Assembly: GCF_029945885.1 (NCBI RefSeq)
Contig: NZ_JAQSDK010000004.1
Location: 186,001 to 250,000, forward strand
Reading direction: 5' to 3'
Source: Brevundimonas sp.
GTDB taxonomy: Bacteria; Pseudomonadota; Alphaproteobacteria; Caulobacterales; Caulobacteraceae
Length of the DNA stretch: 64,000 nucleotides
A model generated the notes under the pieces. It was not told where the DNA came from and searched no databases. It saw only the letters and a program-made list of their open reading frames with translations. Each line of letters begins with the position of its first letter. Position 1 is the stretch's first letter. Below, one piece after another: positions 26,154-39,424 of the stretch. Made by a program: the position numbers and the translations under genes.

Positions 26154-26942
26154 TTAGCGCGGTCCGGTCAGCCGGATTTCGAACAGGATCGGCCAGTTCT
26201 TGCCGGTGACGAACAGGCGGCGACCGTCCGGGTCCCAGGCGATGCCGTTCAGCACCGCGTCGGTCGGATCCAGTCCCGATCGGTCGGGCATCAGGCCGGT
26301 CAGGTCGACAATGCCGTTGACCCGGCCGGTGGCCGGATCGATCCGGACGATGAAGTCGGTCTGCCAGACATTGGCCAGGACCTGGCCCTCGATCCATTCC
26401 AGCTCGTTGAGCCGGGCCAGGGGCTGTCCACGCAGGGTCACCGGCACCTGACCGGTCTCGGCCAGGGTGTGGGGATCGAGAAACCGCAGTGTCGCCGTGC
26501 CGTCGGACAGGATCAGCCGCTCTGTGTCATGGGTCAGGCCCCAGCCCTCGCCCGCATAGGTGAACTCACCCTTCGGCTCGAGGTCGTCGGGACCCCAGAT
26601 GAAGCCCTTGCCGCCCTTCCAGGTCAGGGTCAGGACGCGGTCGCCGAAGGCGGTCAGGCCCTCGCCGAAATAGGCGCTGTCGAGGTCGCGTCGCTGCAGC
26701 ACGACCCCGTCTTCCAGCCGAACCCGGCGCACGGTCGACGGATTGCGACCGGTGCTCTCCAGCAATTCGCCGTTCCGGAACTCAAGGCCCTGGGTGAAGG
26801 CCCGGGGGTCGTGCGGATAGCGGTTCACGATCTCGAATCCGTAGACCGGAATGGCGGCGGGCGCGGGCGGGGCCGCCGGTGCCTGGGCCAGGGCCGGAAC
26901 CGGAGCCAGCAGTAGAAGCAGGAACAGTCCGGCCCGGCGCAT
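26154..26942 (-). CDS. Glutaminyl-peptide cyclotransferase (plant/bacterial type), exported
   Basis: 262 aa. The signal peptide ends near PALAQA. A five-bladed propeller of the PF05096 family follows, with [21 protein letters not shown] and GEGWGLTHD; the Glu and Trp of these motifs line the active site. It converts N-terminal Gln to pyroglutamate, here probably in the periplasm. It starts 2 bp after the terC stop codon on the same strand, so the two probably share a transcript, although the functional link is unclear. Confidence 0.9.
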   Translation of the reverse strand: MRRAGLFLLLLLAPVPALAQAPAAPPAPAAIPVYGFEIVNRYPHDPRAFTQGLEFRNGELLESTGRNPSTVRRVRLEDGVVLQRRDLDSAYFGEGLTAFGDRVLTLTWKGGKGFIWGPDDLEPKGEFTYAGEGWGLTHDTERLILSDGTATLRFLDPHTLAETGQVPVTLRGQPLARLNELEWIEGQVLANVWQTDFIVRIDPATGRVNGIVDLTGLMPDRSGLDPTDAVLNGIAWDPDGRRLFVTGKNWPILFEIRLTGPR

Positions 26943-26944
26943 GA

Positions 26945-27784
26945 TCAGGCTCCGGACGAGTTGACCACGGGCGGGTTCAGTTCCGCCTCATGGGCTTCCC
27001 GTGCCGCGTGTTTTTTCTCGGCGGATCGGCGGCCCATCATGTTCAGACCCTCCACCAGGCCCGAGAAGGCCATGGCAGTGTAGATATAGCCCTTGGGCAC
27101 ATGGACGCCGAAGCCGTCGGCGATCAGCACCATGCCGATCATCAGCAGGAAGCCCAGGGCCAGCATCACCACGGTCGGGTTCTTGTCGATGAAATTGGCC
27201 AGCGGGGTCGCGGCCAGCAGCATCACGGTGACGGCGACGATCACCGCGACCATCATGATCGGCACATGATCGGTCATGCCGACGGCGGTCAGGATGGAAT
27301 CGACCGAGAAGACCAGGTCCAGCATGATGATCTGCACGATCGCCGACCCGGCGTTGGCGATGACCACATCCTTCTTGTCGAGCATGCCAGAGGTCGGGCT
27401 CGGGTCGACGGTGTGGTGAATCTCCTTGGTCGCCTTCCACAGCAGGAACAGGCCACCGGCGATCAGGATCAGGTCACGCCAGCTGAAGGCCGTCTCGAAC
27501 AGGGGCGCGCCATGTTCGATCGGGCCGGTCAGGCCCAGGTCGAACACCGGCTGGGTCAGGGCGACGATGAAGCCGATCGTCGCCAGCAGAGCCAGGCGCA
27601 TGATCAGGGCCAGGCTGATGCCGATGCGGCGCACCCGCGGGCGGTCCTTTTCGGGCAATTTGTTCGACAGGATCGAGATGAAGACCAGATTGTCGATCCC
27701 CAGCACCACCTCCATGATGATCAGGGTGACGAGGGCCAGCCAGGCCGCCGGGTCGGTGAGAAGGGGTGTGATGCTGTCGAACAT
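26945..27784 (-). CDS. TerC family integral membrane protein
   Basis: 279 aa with about seven membrane helices. The motifs [15 protein letters not shown] and [16 protein letters not shown] place conserved acidic residues within helices, the signature of TerC/Alx/YoaE proteins linked to metal-ion (often manganese) handling at the membrane. The C-terminal tail is soluble and charged ([17 protein letters not shown]). No yybP-ykoY element was seen in its 57-bp leader. Confidence 0.9.
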   Translation of the reverse strand: MFDSITPLLTDPAAWLALVTLIIMEVVLGIDNLVFISILSNKLPEKDRPRVRRIGISLALIMRLALLATIGFIVALTQPVFDLGLTGPIEHGAPLFETAFSWRDLILIAGGLFLLWKATKEIHHTVDPSPTSGMLDKKDVVIANAGSAIVQIIMLDLVFSVDSILTAVGMTDHVPIMMVAVIVAVTVMLLAATPLANFIDKNPTVVMLALGFLLMIGMVLIADGFGVHVPKGYIYTAMAFSGLVEGLNMMGRRSAEKKHAAREAHEAELNPPVVNSSGA

Positions 27785-27841
27785 GAAGGGGGTCCCGGAT
27801 CAGATGATCTGTGCCTCTGGTAGCGGCAGGGCGGTCCGCCA

Positions 27842-28849
27842 TCAAGCGACCCGAGTGTCGCCCCCGTCGCCGTCCGGCACCACGCTGACCAGGGCACCCG
27901 GTCCTCCGCCCGCCAGGACGGCCGCGCGGACGGCGGCGTGGCTGGCGGCGCTCTGGGCCTCGACATAGATGCGGCCCGCCTGGGGATAGGCGGCGCGGAT
28001 GCGATGTTCCAGCCGGGCGACGGTATTCTCGACCTGGGCCGCAGACAGGGCATTGTCGAAATCGAGGCTGAGAACCACGAGAATCTCGTTCGGCCCGAAA
28101 TGCATGGTCTTGGAGTCATTCAGGCCGACCACGCCGGGCTCTGCCCGGGCGATGGTGGCGATCCCCTCCCGGGTCTCGGGATCGGCGGCCTCACCGGTCA
28201 GCAGGCTCTGGCTCTCGAAGGCCAGGAAGGCCGCCGTCAGGGCCAGGATGAGCCCGATCACGACCGAGGCCACGCCGTCCAGCACCGGCAGGCCCAGCCA
28301 CTGGCTGGCCGCCAGGCCGACCAGGGCGACCACCAGACCCGCCAGCGCCGCCGTATCCTCGAACAGGACGGTGAAGACCGTCGGGTCCTTGCTGTTGCGC
28401 ACGGCGGCGAGGAAGGGGCGGCCGGCGCGCTCGCGGTCGAAGGCCCGCAGGGCGACATACCAGGAGGCCCCTTCGAACAGGATGGCCAGACTGAGCACCA
28501 GATAGTTGATCCAGGGCGTCTGGATCGCTTCGGGGAATTCGATCCGGTGGATGCCGTGCAGGATGGAAATGACCGCGCCGACGCCAAAAATCAGCACGGA
28601 GACGACAAAGGTATAGAAATACAGCTGCAACCCGTGACCGAACGGATGGCTGGGCGTGGCCGGGCGCGCCGCCCGTTTCAGCCCGATCAGCAGCAGGATC
28701 TGGTTGCCGGTGTCGACCGCGGAATGGATCGCCTCGCTCATCATCGCCGAGCTGCCGGTGAACAGGGCCGCCACCAGCTTGGTGATGGCGATGGCTGTAT
28801 TCCCGGCGAGGGCCGCGAAGATGACGTTCCTGGATGTCGAAGCGGCCAT
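27842..28849 (-). CDS. Cation diffusion facilitator-like transporter (SLC30A9-type)
   Basis: 335 aa, about six helices plus a cytoplasmic ferredoxin-like tail. Helix 2 has the canonical HxxxD (His42, Asp46 in SEAIHSAVDTGNQ). The equivalent site in helix 5 reads FEDTAALAG rather than HxxxD, which is a feature of the SLC30A9-like branch. The loop RPATPSHPFGHGLQLYFY is also typical. Substrate metal is uncertain. It is divergent from the atp cluster, separated by 251 bp that hold both promoters but no other feature I can define. Confidence 0.88.
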   Translation of the reverse strand: MAASTSRNVIFAALAGNTAIAITKLVAALFTGSSAMMSEAIHSAVDTGNQILLLIGLKRAARPATPSHPFGHGLQLYFYTFVVSVLIFGVGAVISILHGIHRIEFPEAIQTPWINYLVLSLAILFEGASWYVALRAFDRERAGRPFLAAVRNSKDPTVFTVLFEDTAALAGLVVALVGLAASQWLGLPVLDGVASVVIGLILALTAAFLAFESQSLLTGEAADPETREGIATIARAEPGVVGLNDSKTMHFGPNEILVVLSLDFDNALSAAQVENTVARLEHRIRAAYPQAGRIYVEAQSAASHAAVRAAVLAGGGPGALVSVVPDGDGGDTRVA

Positions 28850-29100
28850 GGGCGAAACGGGGTCCGGATAGAGGCGCGGTGATCGACGGGAGCGTCGCTG
28901 CGACCCTATCGTTCCGTTCGCGTCGGTTGCGAGCGGGAAAAGCCCATGCTATCAGGCGCCCGGCTTCCACGGGGCGTTTCTCACGAAACGGCCCTTGGCG
29001 TGCTTTCCTAAGCATTTCAAGCCTTTGACCGGCACGGACCCCGTTGCCGGTCGCGACCCGAACGCTTCGATCTACGCTTTCCCTTGGGCGGACCTAATAA

Positions 29101-29655
29101 GTGGCTGACGAATTCAGAACGACAGAAGTCGGCGCGCGCTATGCAAAGGCGCTGTTTGACCTCGCTGGCGAGACCGGGTGTCTCGACGCTGTACGCGCCG
29201 ACCTGGCCGCCCTGCGCGCTGCCTGGGGCGAGAGCGCGGACCTGCGCCGTCTGGCCAGTTCGCCGGTCATCTCGGCCGATGACCAGCGCCGTGGCCTGGT
29301 CGCCGTGGCCGAAAAGGCGAAATTTGACGCCACCACCGTGAAATTCCTCGGCCTGCTGGGCCAGAACCATCGCGCCGGTGACCTGCCGGCGGTGATTGCA
29401 GGCTTCGACGCCCTGTATGCGCAACAGGCCGGCATCGTCGCCGCCGAGGTGGTTTCGGCCGCCGCCCTCGACGCCGGGCAGCTGCGCAGCATCAAGGCCG
29501 CCCTGACCCAGGCCCTGGGCAAGGACCCCGAAATGACCGCCCGCGTCGATCCGTCGCTGCTGGGTGGATTGAAGGTGAAGGTCGGCTCGCGCCTGTTCGA
29601 CGCCTCGCTGAAGACCAAGCTCGACCAGATGAAATTCGCCCTCAAGCGGGCCTGA
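29101..29655 (+). CDS. atpH: ATP synthase F1 delta subunit
   Basis: 184 aa. Delta/OSCP fold, with RYAKALFDLA at the start and the C-terminal VDPSLLGGLKVKVGSRLFDAS that contacts the b-stator. It links F1 to the peripheral stalk. The start is GTG 29101. First gene of atpHAGDC; as in other alphaproteobacteria the Fo genes (atpIBEF) are elsewhere. Confidence 0.96.
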   Translation: MADEFRTTEVGARYAKALFDLAGETGCLDAVRADLAALRAAWGESADLRRLASSPVISADDQRRGLVAVAEKAKFDATTVKFLGLLGQNHRAGDLPAVIAGFDALYAQQAGIVAAEVVSAAALDAGQLRSIKAALTQALGKDPEMTARVDPSLLGGLKVKVGSRLFDASLKTKLDQMKFALKRA

Positions 29656-29670
29656 TCCAACACCAATTGA

Positions 29671-31257
<1,587 letters not shown>

Positions 31258-31288
31258 GCCTGGTCGGATAGCGAGAAAGTAGCGCCGG

Positions 31289-33776
<2,488 letters not shown>

Positions 33777-33779
33777 TCC

Positions 33780-34049
33780 ATGGCCGGCAAGCTGCAGTTC
33801 TCGCTGGTGTCGCCTGAGCGCGAGGTCTTCACGGGCCTCGTCGACCAGGTCGACGCCGCCGGCGTTGAGGGCGACTTCGGCGTCCTGCCGGATCACGCCC
33901 CGTTCATGACCGCCCTGCGCGAAGGCCGGGTCACGGTCATCGACGGCAATACGCGCCGTGCCTTTGACGTTCAGGGCGGCTTTGCCGACGTCAACGCCGA
34001 AGGCCTGACGATCCTGGCCGAGCACGCGGTGGAAGTCGCCGCGACCTGA
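33780..34049 (+). CDS. atpC: ATP synthase F1 epsilon subunit, short form
   Basis: 89 aa. It holds the N-terminal beta-barrel (LQFSLVSPEREVFTGLVDQV..GDFGVLPDHAPFMTALREG) but not the C-terminal two-helix domain of the usual ~130-140 aa protein, so it cannot insert the inhibitory helix into F1. Short epsilon subunits are known in several alphaproteobacteria, where the zeta inhibitor takes over (family knowledge). It starts 3 bp after the atpD stop codon. Confidence 0.95.
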   Translation: MAGKLQFSLVSPEREVFTGLVDQVDAAGVEGDFGVLPDHAPFMTALREGRVTVIDGNTRRAFDVQGGFADVNAEGLTILAEHAVEVAAT

Positions 34050-34178
34050 TTTCCGGTGACGGGCGCGGCCTGAACCGCCGCCGCCCTGTCCCACATACGA
34101 CCTCGAGGCCACGTCCTCCCCCGGATCTGCGGGGTTGAAGTCCGGGACGGCCCGGCACCTTCAACGTGGAGGGCCGCC
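34050..34178 (+). promoter_or_regulatory. Structured leader between atpC and the SMR gene
   Basis: No gene in this 129-bp gap. A bulged hairpin GGGCG-CGGC / GCCG-c-CGCCC (34061-34086) may mark the atp 3' end. Nearer the SMR gene, CCGGG-ACGG-CCCGG (34142-34155) is a 5-bp stem with an ACGG tetraloop, like one half of a guanidine-II (mini-ykkC) riboswitch. Its 5' arm can alternatively pair with CCCGGA at 34120-34125. A GTGGAGG site (34166-34172) precedes the SMR start. A second ACGR hairpin was not found, so the riboswitch reading is tentative. Confidence 0.4.
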
Positions 34179-34505
34179 ATGGCCTGGGTCTATCTCGTCA
34201 TCGCCGGACTGCTCGAAATCGTCTGGGCCTATTTCATGAAACAGTCGGCGGGGTTCACCCGCCTGTGGCCCAGTGTGATCACCTTCGTGACCATGGGGAT
34301 GAGCTTCGGCCTGCTGTCGATCTCGATGAAGGCCCTGCCGCTGGGCACGGCCTATACAGTCTGGACCGGCATCGGCGCGGTCGGGGCCTTTGTCGTCGGG
34401 GCCCTGTGGCTGAACGAGGGGGTGCATCCGATGCGGGTGGCCGCCGCCGGCCTGATCGTCGCCGGACTGGTCCTGATGCGGCTTGCGCCGGGCAATGCGG
34501 TTTAA
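34179..34505 (+). CDS. gdx: SMR family transporter, guanidinium exporter type (SugE/Gdx)
   Basis: 108 aa with four membrane helices. The N-terminal AGLLEIVWAYFMK contains the essential Glu of the SMR family. GFTRLWPSVITF and PLGTAYTVWTGIGAVG are the motifs that separate Gdx (SugE) from multidrug EmrE-like members. Gdx proteins export guanidinium as antiparallel homodimers. One gene is enough for function, and no partner gene is present. It is convergent with rppH. Confidence 0.92.
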   Translation: MAWVYLVIAGLLEIVWAYFMKQSAGFTRLWPSVITFVTMGMSFGLLSISMKALPLGTAYTVWTGIGAVGAFVVGALWLNEGVHPMRVAAAGLIVAGLVLMRLAPGNAV

Positions 34506-34517
34506 TGCCGGCGTGGC

Positions 34518-35003
34518 CTAGCCGGCCAGGTCCGTGAAGGCGGCCACGACCTGCGCATAGACGTCGCGCTTGAACGGCACGATCAGGTCGCAGGCCTCGT
34601 CCAGCCGACCCCAGCGCCAGGCGTCGAACTCGATCTCGCCATGGGCGTCCAGATCGATCTCGGAGTCCGGCCCGGTGAAGCGATAGGCGAACCATTTCTG
34701 CTTCTGGCCCAGCCAGCCGCGCGCCTGTTTGGTGCCGCCGTAGCCGACCGGAAACGCATAGGCGATCCAGTCGTCGGTTGCCCCCAGCGGCTCGACCGAG
34801 CGGACGCCGGTCTCTTCATACAGCTCGCGCCGGGCCGCGATCTCGAACGCCTCGCCGTCGTCGACGCCGCCCTGCGGAAACTGCCAGCAGTGGGGGGATT
34901 TGCTGCCCGCACGCCGGCCGTACCAGACGCGCCCGTCCGGGTGGAACAGCACCACGCCGACATTGGCACGATAGCGGGACAGGTCGGGCGCGGGCGCGGT
35001 CAT
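34518..35003 (-). CDS. rppH: RNA pyrophosphohydrolase RppH (Nudix)
   Basis: 161 aa. The Nudix box reads GGVDDGEAFEIAARRELYEE followed by TGV, with all catalytic acids present. The N-terminal YRANVGVVLFHPDGRVWYGRR and FPQGGVDDGE match RppH/NudH and IalA proteins. It removes pyrophosphate from mRNA 5' ends to start decay, or hydrolyses dinucleoside polyphosphates. It is followed on the same strand by nothing close, and faces the SMR gene. Confidence 0.93.
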   Translation of the reverse strand: MTAPAPDLSRYRANVGVVLFHPDGRVWYGRRAGSKSPHCWQFPQGGVDDGEAFEIAARRELYEETGVRSVEPLGATDDWIAYAFPVGYGGTKQARGWLGQKQKWFAYRFTGPDSEIDLDAHGEIEFDAWRWGRLDEACDLIVPFKRDVYAQVVAAFTDLAG

Positions 35004-35044
35004 GATCCCACCCTTAGCTTCCGGTCCCGATGCGGTCGAGCGGC

Positions 35045-36253
35045 TTAGCGTCCGGGCCGCTGGGCCATGGCCGAGGCGGGGGCCAGTTGCAGGCCACGGG
35101 CGTCCAGTCCGGCGCTCCAGCGGGCGACGGCCTCGACCGTCACCGGATAGCTGAAGCCGGTGCCCAGGGCCTGGCCGCGCGACTTGGCCAGGGCCTCGAT
35201 GGCGTTCAGCTGGCCGACGATGGCGGTCGGGGACTGGGTCTCGTCGATGACCCGGTCGGCGCTGGCGCGGGACCAGGCCCCGGGCTTGTGATTGGCCGAG
35301 CCGTCGTCGACGAAGGCCACGCCGCGGCGGCGCAGCACGCCCATAAAGGCGGTCATCCCCGTCTCCGAGGTCATGAACCGGTCACCCAGATAGTTGGTCA
35401 CGCCGAAATAGCCGGTCGCCCGGCCCAGCAACCAGGCCATCCGGGCCTGGATGTCATTGGCGTCGGCCTCGGCCAGCAGGGTGTAGGGGCCGGGATCGTT
35501 GTCGGGATAGCCGGTCGGCTCCATCGGGATTTCGATCATCACCTCATGGCCCTGGGCCCTGGCCAGGTCGATCCAGCCCTGCAGGCCCTCGGCATAGGGA
35601 ACGAAACTCAGGGTGACCTCGGCGGGCAGGCGCTCGATGGCGGCGCGGGTGGTCACGGCATTGAGGCCGAGGCCGCCGACGATCACGGCCACGCGCGGCT
35701 TGCCGTTGGCACGGAAGGGGCGGGCATAGGCCTGGGCGGGCACCCGGCCGTCGGTGGCGATCATCGGCAGGGGGCCGCTGGGGCCAGGCTGGCTGAGGCC
35801 GGCGATCGGGCTGGCGGGCAGGGGCTGGGCCTCGCGCCGCGGTGCGGTAATGCTGGATCCGCCGGCCACGGTGGCTCCGTCGGGCAGGGTGATCAGGGCC
35901 TCGCCTCCGGCCGCGCCGCTCGGGTCGAGCCCGGCATCGGCCGTGGTCAGGTCCTGGTACAGGCCCATGGCCCCGGCCGAAAAGGCGTCGAGGCCGGACG
36001 GGGCCTCGGGCGGGGCGACGGCCTCGCGGGTCAGCGAAACCCGGGCGGAGGGGGTTCCGGCCCGGGGGTCGCCCAGTACGGTCAGGAACAGGGCCGCGGC
36101 CCCCAGCAGCAGCAGGCCGGCACCGGCCACGGCGGCCGGCGGCTTCTTCATCACCGCCAGAACCGGGGCCGCCCGTTCACGCAGGCTGCGACGCGCCGGG
36201 GGCGTACCGGCGGCGGCGGCGAGGGCGGACTGGCGTTTGGCGAATAGGGACAA
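35045..36253 (-). CDS. Divergent polysaccharide deacetylase (YibQ/DUF610), membrane anchored
   Basis: 402 aa. A cytoplasmic Ala/Arg-rich N-terminus, one membrane helix (about 45-62), a low-complexity linker and a C-terminal divergent polysaccharide deacetylase domain with RVAVIVGGLGLN, PYAEGLQGWIDLARAQGHEV and FVDDGSANHKP. The YibQ family commonly lies next to ctpA and envC-like genes, as here, and is thought to act in cell-envelope polysaccharide metabolism. It is co-directional with ctpA upstream (105-bp gap). Confidence 0.88.
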   Translation of the reverse strand: MSLFAKRQSALAAAAGTPPARRSLRERAAPVLAVMKKPPAAVAGAGLLLLGAAALFLTVLGDPRAGTPSARVSLTREAVAPPEAPSGLDAFSAGAMGLYQDLTTADAGLDPSGAAGGEALITLPDGATVAGGSSITAPRREAQPLPASPIAGLSQPGPSGPLPMIATDGRVPAQAYARPFRANGKPRVAVIVGGLGLNAVTTRAAIERLPAEVTLSFVPYAEGLQGWIDLARAQGHEVMIEIPMEPTGYPDNDPGPYTLLAEADANDIQARMAWLLGRATGYFGVTNYLGDRFMTSETGMTAFMGVLRRRGVAFVDDGSANHKPGAWSRASADRVIDETQSPTAIVGQLNAIEALAKSRGQALGTGFSYPVTVEAVARWSAGLDARGLQLAPASAMAQRPGR

Positions 36254-36358
36254 GACGGTACGCTCGGGTCGGGGACCGTGCGCACGGCCCTCTTCGAGAG
36301 TCAGAGTGCCCGACGCCGGTTAAGAAACCCTAACGCGGCGTTCACCATGCGGTGGCGA

Positions 36359-37723
36359 CTATTTGGCCGGGGCCGCCGCGGTGACGCCGTCGACCGCACC
36401 CTCGGGCAGGGTGACCACTATACCGGCCGGCGGGGTCTCCAGCCGGTCCAGATGCCCACCGGCCCGAAGCACGTCAAAGGCCCGCTGCAGCTGATAGTCC
36501 GTGGCCTCGTCGAAGTCTTCGCCGGGCGCTTCATAGGGGGTATGGGCTCCCCTGCGCTCGGCCCCGATCGAGGCGTCCAGGGCCGTGGCATAGGCGGCTT
36601 CGGAATAGATGAAGCTGGAGCGTGACACGATCCGGGCCTCGGCGGCCGAGCGCGCCACCTCGAGGTCCGGCTCAATGCCGATCTTCTGGATCGAGCGCCC
36701 GGACGGCGTGTAGTAGCGCGCCGTGGTGATCGACAGGGCCCCGTCCGCCCCGCCCCTCAGCGGAATTACGGTCTGGACCGATCCCTTGCCGAAGCTGGTC
36801 AGGCCGACCAGCGTGGCCCGCTCCTGGTCCTTCAGCGCGCCGGCCACAATCTCCGAGGCCGAGGCCGAGCCGTAGTTGATCAGGACCACGACCGGCAGGC
36901 CACCGGTCTGGTCGCCGGGCCGGGCGGCATAGCGTTCGATCTGGTCCGGCTTGCGCCCGCGCTGGCTGACGATCTCGCCGCGTTCGAGGAAGGCGTCCGA
37001 AACATCGATGGCCGCCGTCAGCAGGCCGCCGCCGTTATTGCGCAGGTCGAGGACATAGCCCTTAAGGGCCGGGTTCTCGCGCTTCAGGCGCGAGATGGTC
37101 TCGGTCAGCTCACGGCCGGTATTTTCGTTGAAGGTCGAGATCCGCAGATAGCCGAACTCGCCCTCGACCCGGCCGGTGACCGATTCCACCTTGATGACCT
37201 CGCGGGTCAGCGTGACCTCCAGCGGATCCTCGCCGTCGCGCAGGAAGGTGACGTCGACCGTGGTGCCGATGGCCCCGCGCAGCTTTTCCGACACCTGGGT
37301 CACGGTCAGGCCGGCGGCGTTCTGGCCGTTGATCGACTGGATCACATCCCCCGCCTGGACGCCGGCGCGGGCGGCGGGCCCGTCATCCATCGGCGAGATG
37401 ATCTTCACCAGCCCGCCCTCGGAGGTGATGGTCAGGCCGACGCCGGAATACTGGCCCTCGGTACGCTCGCGCAGATCGCCGTAGCCGGCGGGGGGCAGAT
37501 AGTTGGAATGGGGGTCCAGCGCCGTCATCATGCCGGCCAGGGCCGCCTCGATCAGCTTCTTGTTGTCGACCGGCACCACATAGGCCTGCTCGGTCAGGGC
37601 CAGGACGTCGCCGAACAGTTCGACCATCCGGAAGGTTTCGTTGCGCGGGGTCTGGGACACGGTCGCGGCACTGACGCCCACCAGGGTGAGAACGGCACAG
37701 CCGACGAGAAGCAATTTACGCAT
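36359..37723 (-). CDS. ctpA: S41 family C-terminal processing peptidase
   Basis: 454 aa. The signal peptide (about 1-20) is followed by a PDZ domain (about 85-170; GVGLTITSEGGLVKI, GDVIQSINGQNAAGLT) and an S41 catalytic domain with Ser290 in GSASASEIVAG and Lys313 in TSFGKGSVQT. It acts in the periplasm on C-terminal tails of envelope proteins. With the EnvC-like gene upstream it forms the common alphaproteobacterial envC-ctpA-yibQ cassette. Confidence 0.95.
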   Translation of the reverse strand: MRKLLLVGCAVLTLVGVSAATVSQTPRNETFRMVELFGDVLALTEQAYVVPVDNKKLIEAALAGMMTALDPHSNYLPPAGYGDLRERTEGQYSGVGLTITSEGGLVKIISPMDDGPAARAGVQAGDVIQSINGQNAAGLTVTQVSEKLRGAIGTTVDVTFLRDGEDPLEVTLTREVIKVESVTGRVEGEFGYLRISTFNENTGRELTETISRLKRENPALKGYVLDLRNNGGGLLTAAIDVSDAFLERGEIVSQRGRKPDQIERYAARPGDQTGGLPVVVLINYGSASASEIVAGALKDQERATLVGLTSFGKGSVQTVIPLRGGADGALSITTARYYTPSGRSIQKIGIEPDLEVARSAAEARIVSRSSFIYSEAAYATALDASIGAERRGAHTPYEAPGEDFDEATDYQLQRAFDVLRAGGHLDRLETPPAGIVVTLPEGAVDGVTAAAPAK

Positions 37724-37876
37724 TCGGTCTTTTCCAGTGGGCCTGCGACGGCCCGTCCGTCACTCACAAGCGATGTGGTCGCGACCAAATCGTGGCCGTG
37801 CCGGGTTTCGGCGATAAAATCAGCGTCATCACGCCTTGGGAAGCGGTTTCGCGTGCCCCGGGCGCGAGCCGACCGG

Positions 37877-38950
37877 TCATTTCAGCCACGGGGCGGGATC
37901 GATCGCCCGTTCGTCACGCCTCAGACCGAAATAGACCTCGCCATCGGCCCCGCTGCGTCCCAGGGTCTCGCCGTCGTCGACGCGGTCCCCGGCGCTGACC
38001 GACACGGCTTCGAGACCGGCCACGACGACGCGCCAGCCCGGACCGAGGTCGAGGATGACGACCTGGCCCCAGTCATCGAGCGGGCCGGCGAAGGCGACCC
38101 GGCCGGTGGCGGGGGCCGCCACTTCGCGACGGTCGGCGCGCCAGCGCCAGCCGTCGCTGCCGGCCCCGAACCGTTCGGACGGACTGCCGCTGACCGGCGG
38201 CGTCAGCCGGCTGCGGCCGGCGGGCAGGCGGGCGGTGCGACTGACCGTCTCGACCTCGCCGGTCGGGACCGTGCCGCCGAGACTGCGAATCCGGGCCTGC
38301 AGCACGCCGGCGGCGCGTTCGGCCTGTTGGGCCTCGCTGCGCAGCACGGTCTGAAGGGCGCTCTTGCGGGCGGACAGGCTCTCGATCTCGGCCCGGCGAT
38401 CGCCTTGGGCGCTTTCGACGGTGAACAGGCGTTCGCTGGACAGGGCCGCCAGCCGGCGCACCCGGCCGATCTCGGCCTGCTGGTCGGTCAGGACCCGGAC
38501 CCGGGCCTGGATCTCCGGGGCCATGGCCTTGAGCAGGATGGCGGCCCGCACCGTCTCGGTCGCGCGCGTCGCCGGGATCAACAGCGGCGGCGGCGGGCGA
38601 CGGCTCATCATCTGCAAGGCCGACAGAAGGCGCGACTGTCGCCCCCGCACGCGCGACAGGTCGGCGATCAGGGCCGCCTCGCGGGCCCCCAGTTCGCGCA
38701 GCCGGGTCCGCTGGGCGGTGATCTGGCGGTCGTCGGTGGCCACGGTCGTCCGCAGCTGGGTCAGCTGGCGATCGAGGTCGACGATCTCGGCCGCGGCCTC
38801 GGCGGCCTCGGCCCGCAGCCGGCGGCCCCGGGCCTGTTCGTCGCGGAACTCGGCCTGTAGCCGGGGCACCTCATCGGCGGGCGCAGGCTGGCCGACGGCC
38901 GGGACGGCGACGATCAGGCCGAGGACGGCGAGGATGAGGGCGCGACGCAT
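37877..38950 (-). CDS. EnvC-like murein hydrolase activator, degenerate M23/LytM domain
   Basis: 357 aa. The signal peptide ends near AVGQ, followed by a long coiled coil (about 25-240) and a C-terminal LytM domain. Zinc ligands are lost: the segment reads VILDLGPGWRVVVAGL where active enzymes have His, and YFGLRRD replaces HFE. This is the EnvC/NlpD pattern of a non-catalytic activator of cell-wall amidases during division (family knowledge). Start and rlmH stop overlap by 1 bp (TGATG), so the gene is coupled to rlmH. Confidence 0.9.
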   Translation of the reverse strand: MRRALILAVLGLIVAVPAVGQPAPADEVPRLQAEFRDEQARGRRLRAEAAEAAAEIVDLDRQLTQLRTTVATDDRQITAQRTRLRELGAREAALIADLSRVRGRQSRLLSALQMMSRRPPPPLLIPATRATETVRAAILLKAMAPEIQARVRVLTDQQAEIGRVRRLAALSSERLFTVESAQGDRRAEIESLSARKSALQTVLRSEAQQAERAAGVLQARIRSLGGTVPTGEVETVSRTARLPAGRSRLTPPVSGSPSERFGAGSDGWRWRADRREVAAPATGRVAFAGPLDDWGQVVILDLGPGWRVVVAGLEAVSVSAGDRVDDGETLGRSGADGEVYFGLRRDERAIDPAPWLK

Positions 38951-39414
38951 CAGTCGCGATGATAGGGCGAACCGGCCAGGATGGTCACCGCCCGGTACAG
39001 CTGTTCGGCCAGCATGGCCCGCGCCAGGGCGTGCGGCCAGGTCTGGGGCCCGAAGGCCAGGGTCGAGGCGGCGGCGTCGAGGACGCTGCGGTCCAGACCG
39101 TCCGCCCCGCCGATGGCGAAAACCAGCCGGCGCTCGCCGCGATCCCGCAGGTCGGCGACATGGTCGGCGAAGGCGCGGCTGGAGAAGGTCCGGCCGCGTT
39201 CATCGCAGGCGATCAGATGCGTTCCCTCTGCGGCCTTGAGGATCAGCTCGGCCTCGGGGGCCTTGCCGGCCTTGCGCGGTTCCAGGTCAACCAGCTCCAT
39301 CGGCCCGAGGCCGAGGGCCCGTCCGGCCAGGCCCGCGCGTTCGGCATAGTCCGCGGCCAGAGTCGCCTCTGGCCCGCGTCCCGGCTTGCCGATCGCGAGG
39401 ATGGCCAGCTTCAT
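38950..39414 (-). CDS. rlmH: 23S rRNA (pseudouridine1915-N3)-methyltransferase RlmH
   Basis: 154 aa SPOUT methyltransferase. The N-terminus MKLAILAIGKPGRGPE, the LIACDERGRTFSSRAFA segment and the knot GGADGLDRSVLDAA identify it. It methylates pseudouridine 1915 in helix 69 of 23S rRNA. ATG 39414 gives the family N-terminus. It lies 10 bp after rsfS, part of a proA-nadD-rsfS-rlmH-envC series. Confidence 0.95.
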   Translation of the reverse strand: MKLAILAIGKPGRGPEATLAADYAERAGLAGRALGLGPMELVDLEPRKAGKAPEAELILKAAEGTHLIACDERGRTFSSRAFADHVADLRDRGERRLVFAIGGADGLDRSVLDAAASTLAFGPQTWPHALARAMLAEQLYRAVTILAGSPYHRD

Positions 39415-39424
39415 CGGATGGAAA

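Noticed and set aside
23203..26397. A minus-strand open frame of over 1,000 codons covering fsa and the whole of priA in antisense
   Set aside because: Only the last 217 codons (fsa) show protein-family motifs; the rest is low-complexity Gly/Arg/Pro/Gln typical of antisense GC-rich genes.
34050..34178. A canonical guanidine-I (ykkC) or complete guanidine-II riboswitch
   Set aside because: The ykkC core was not found, and only one ACGR hairpin is present. Kept only as a tentative finding.
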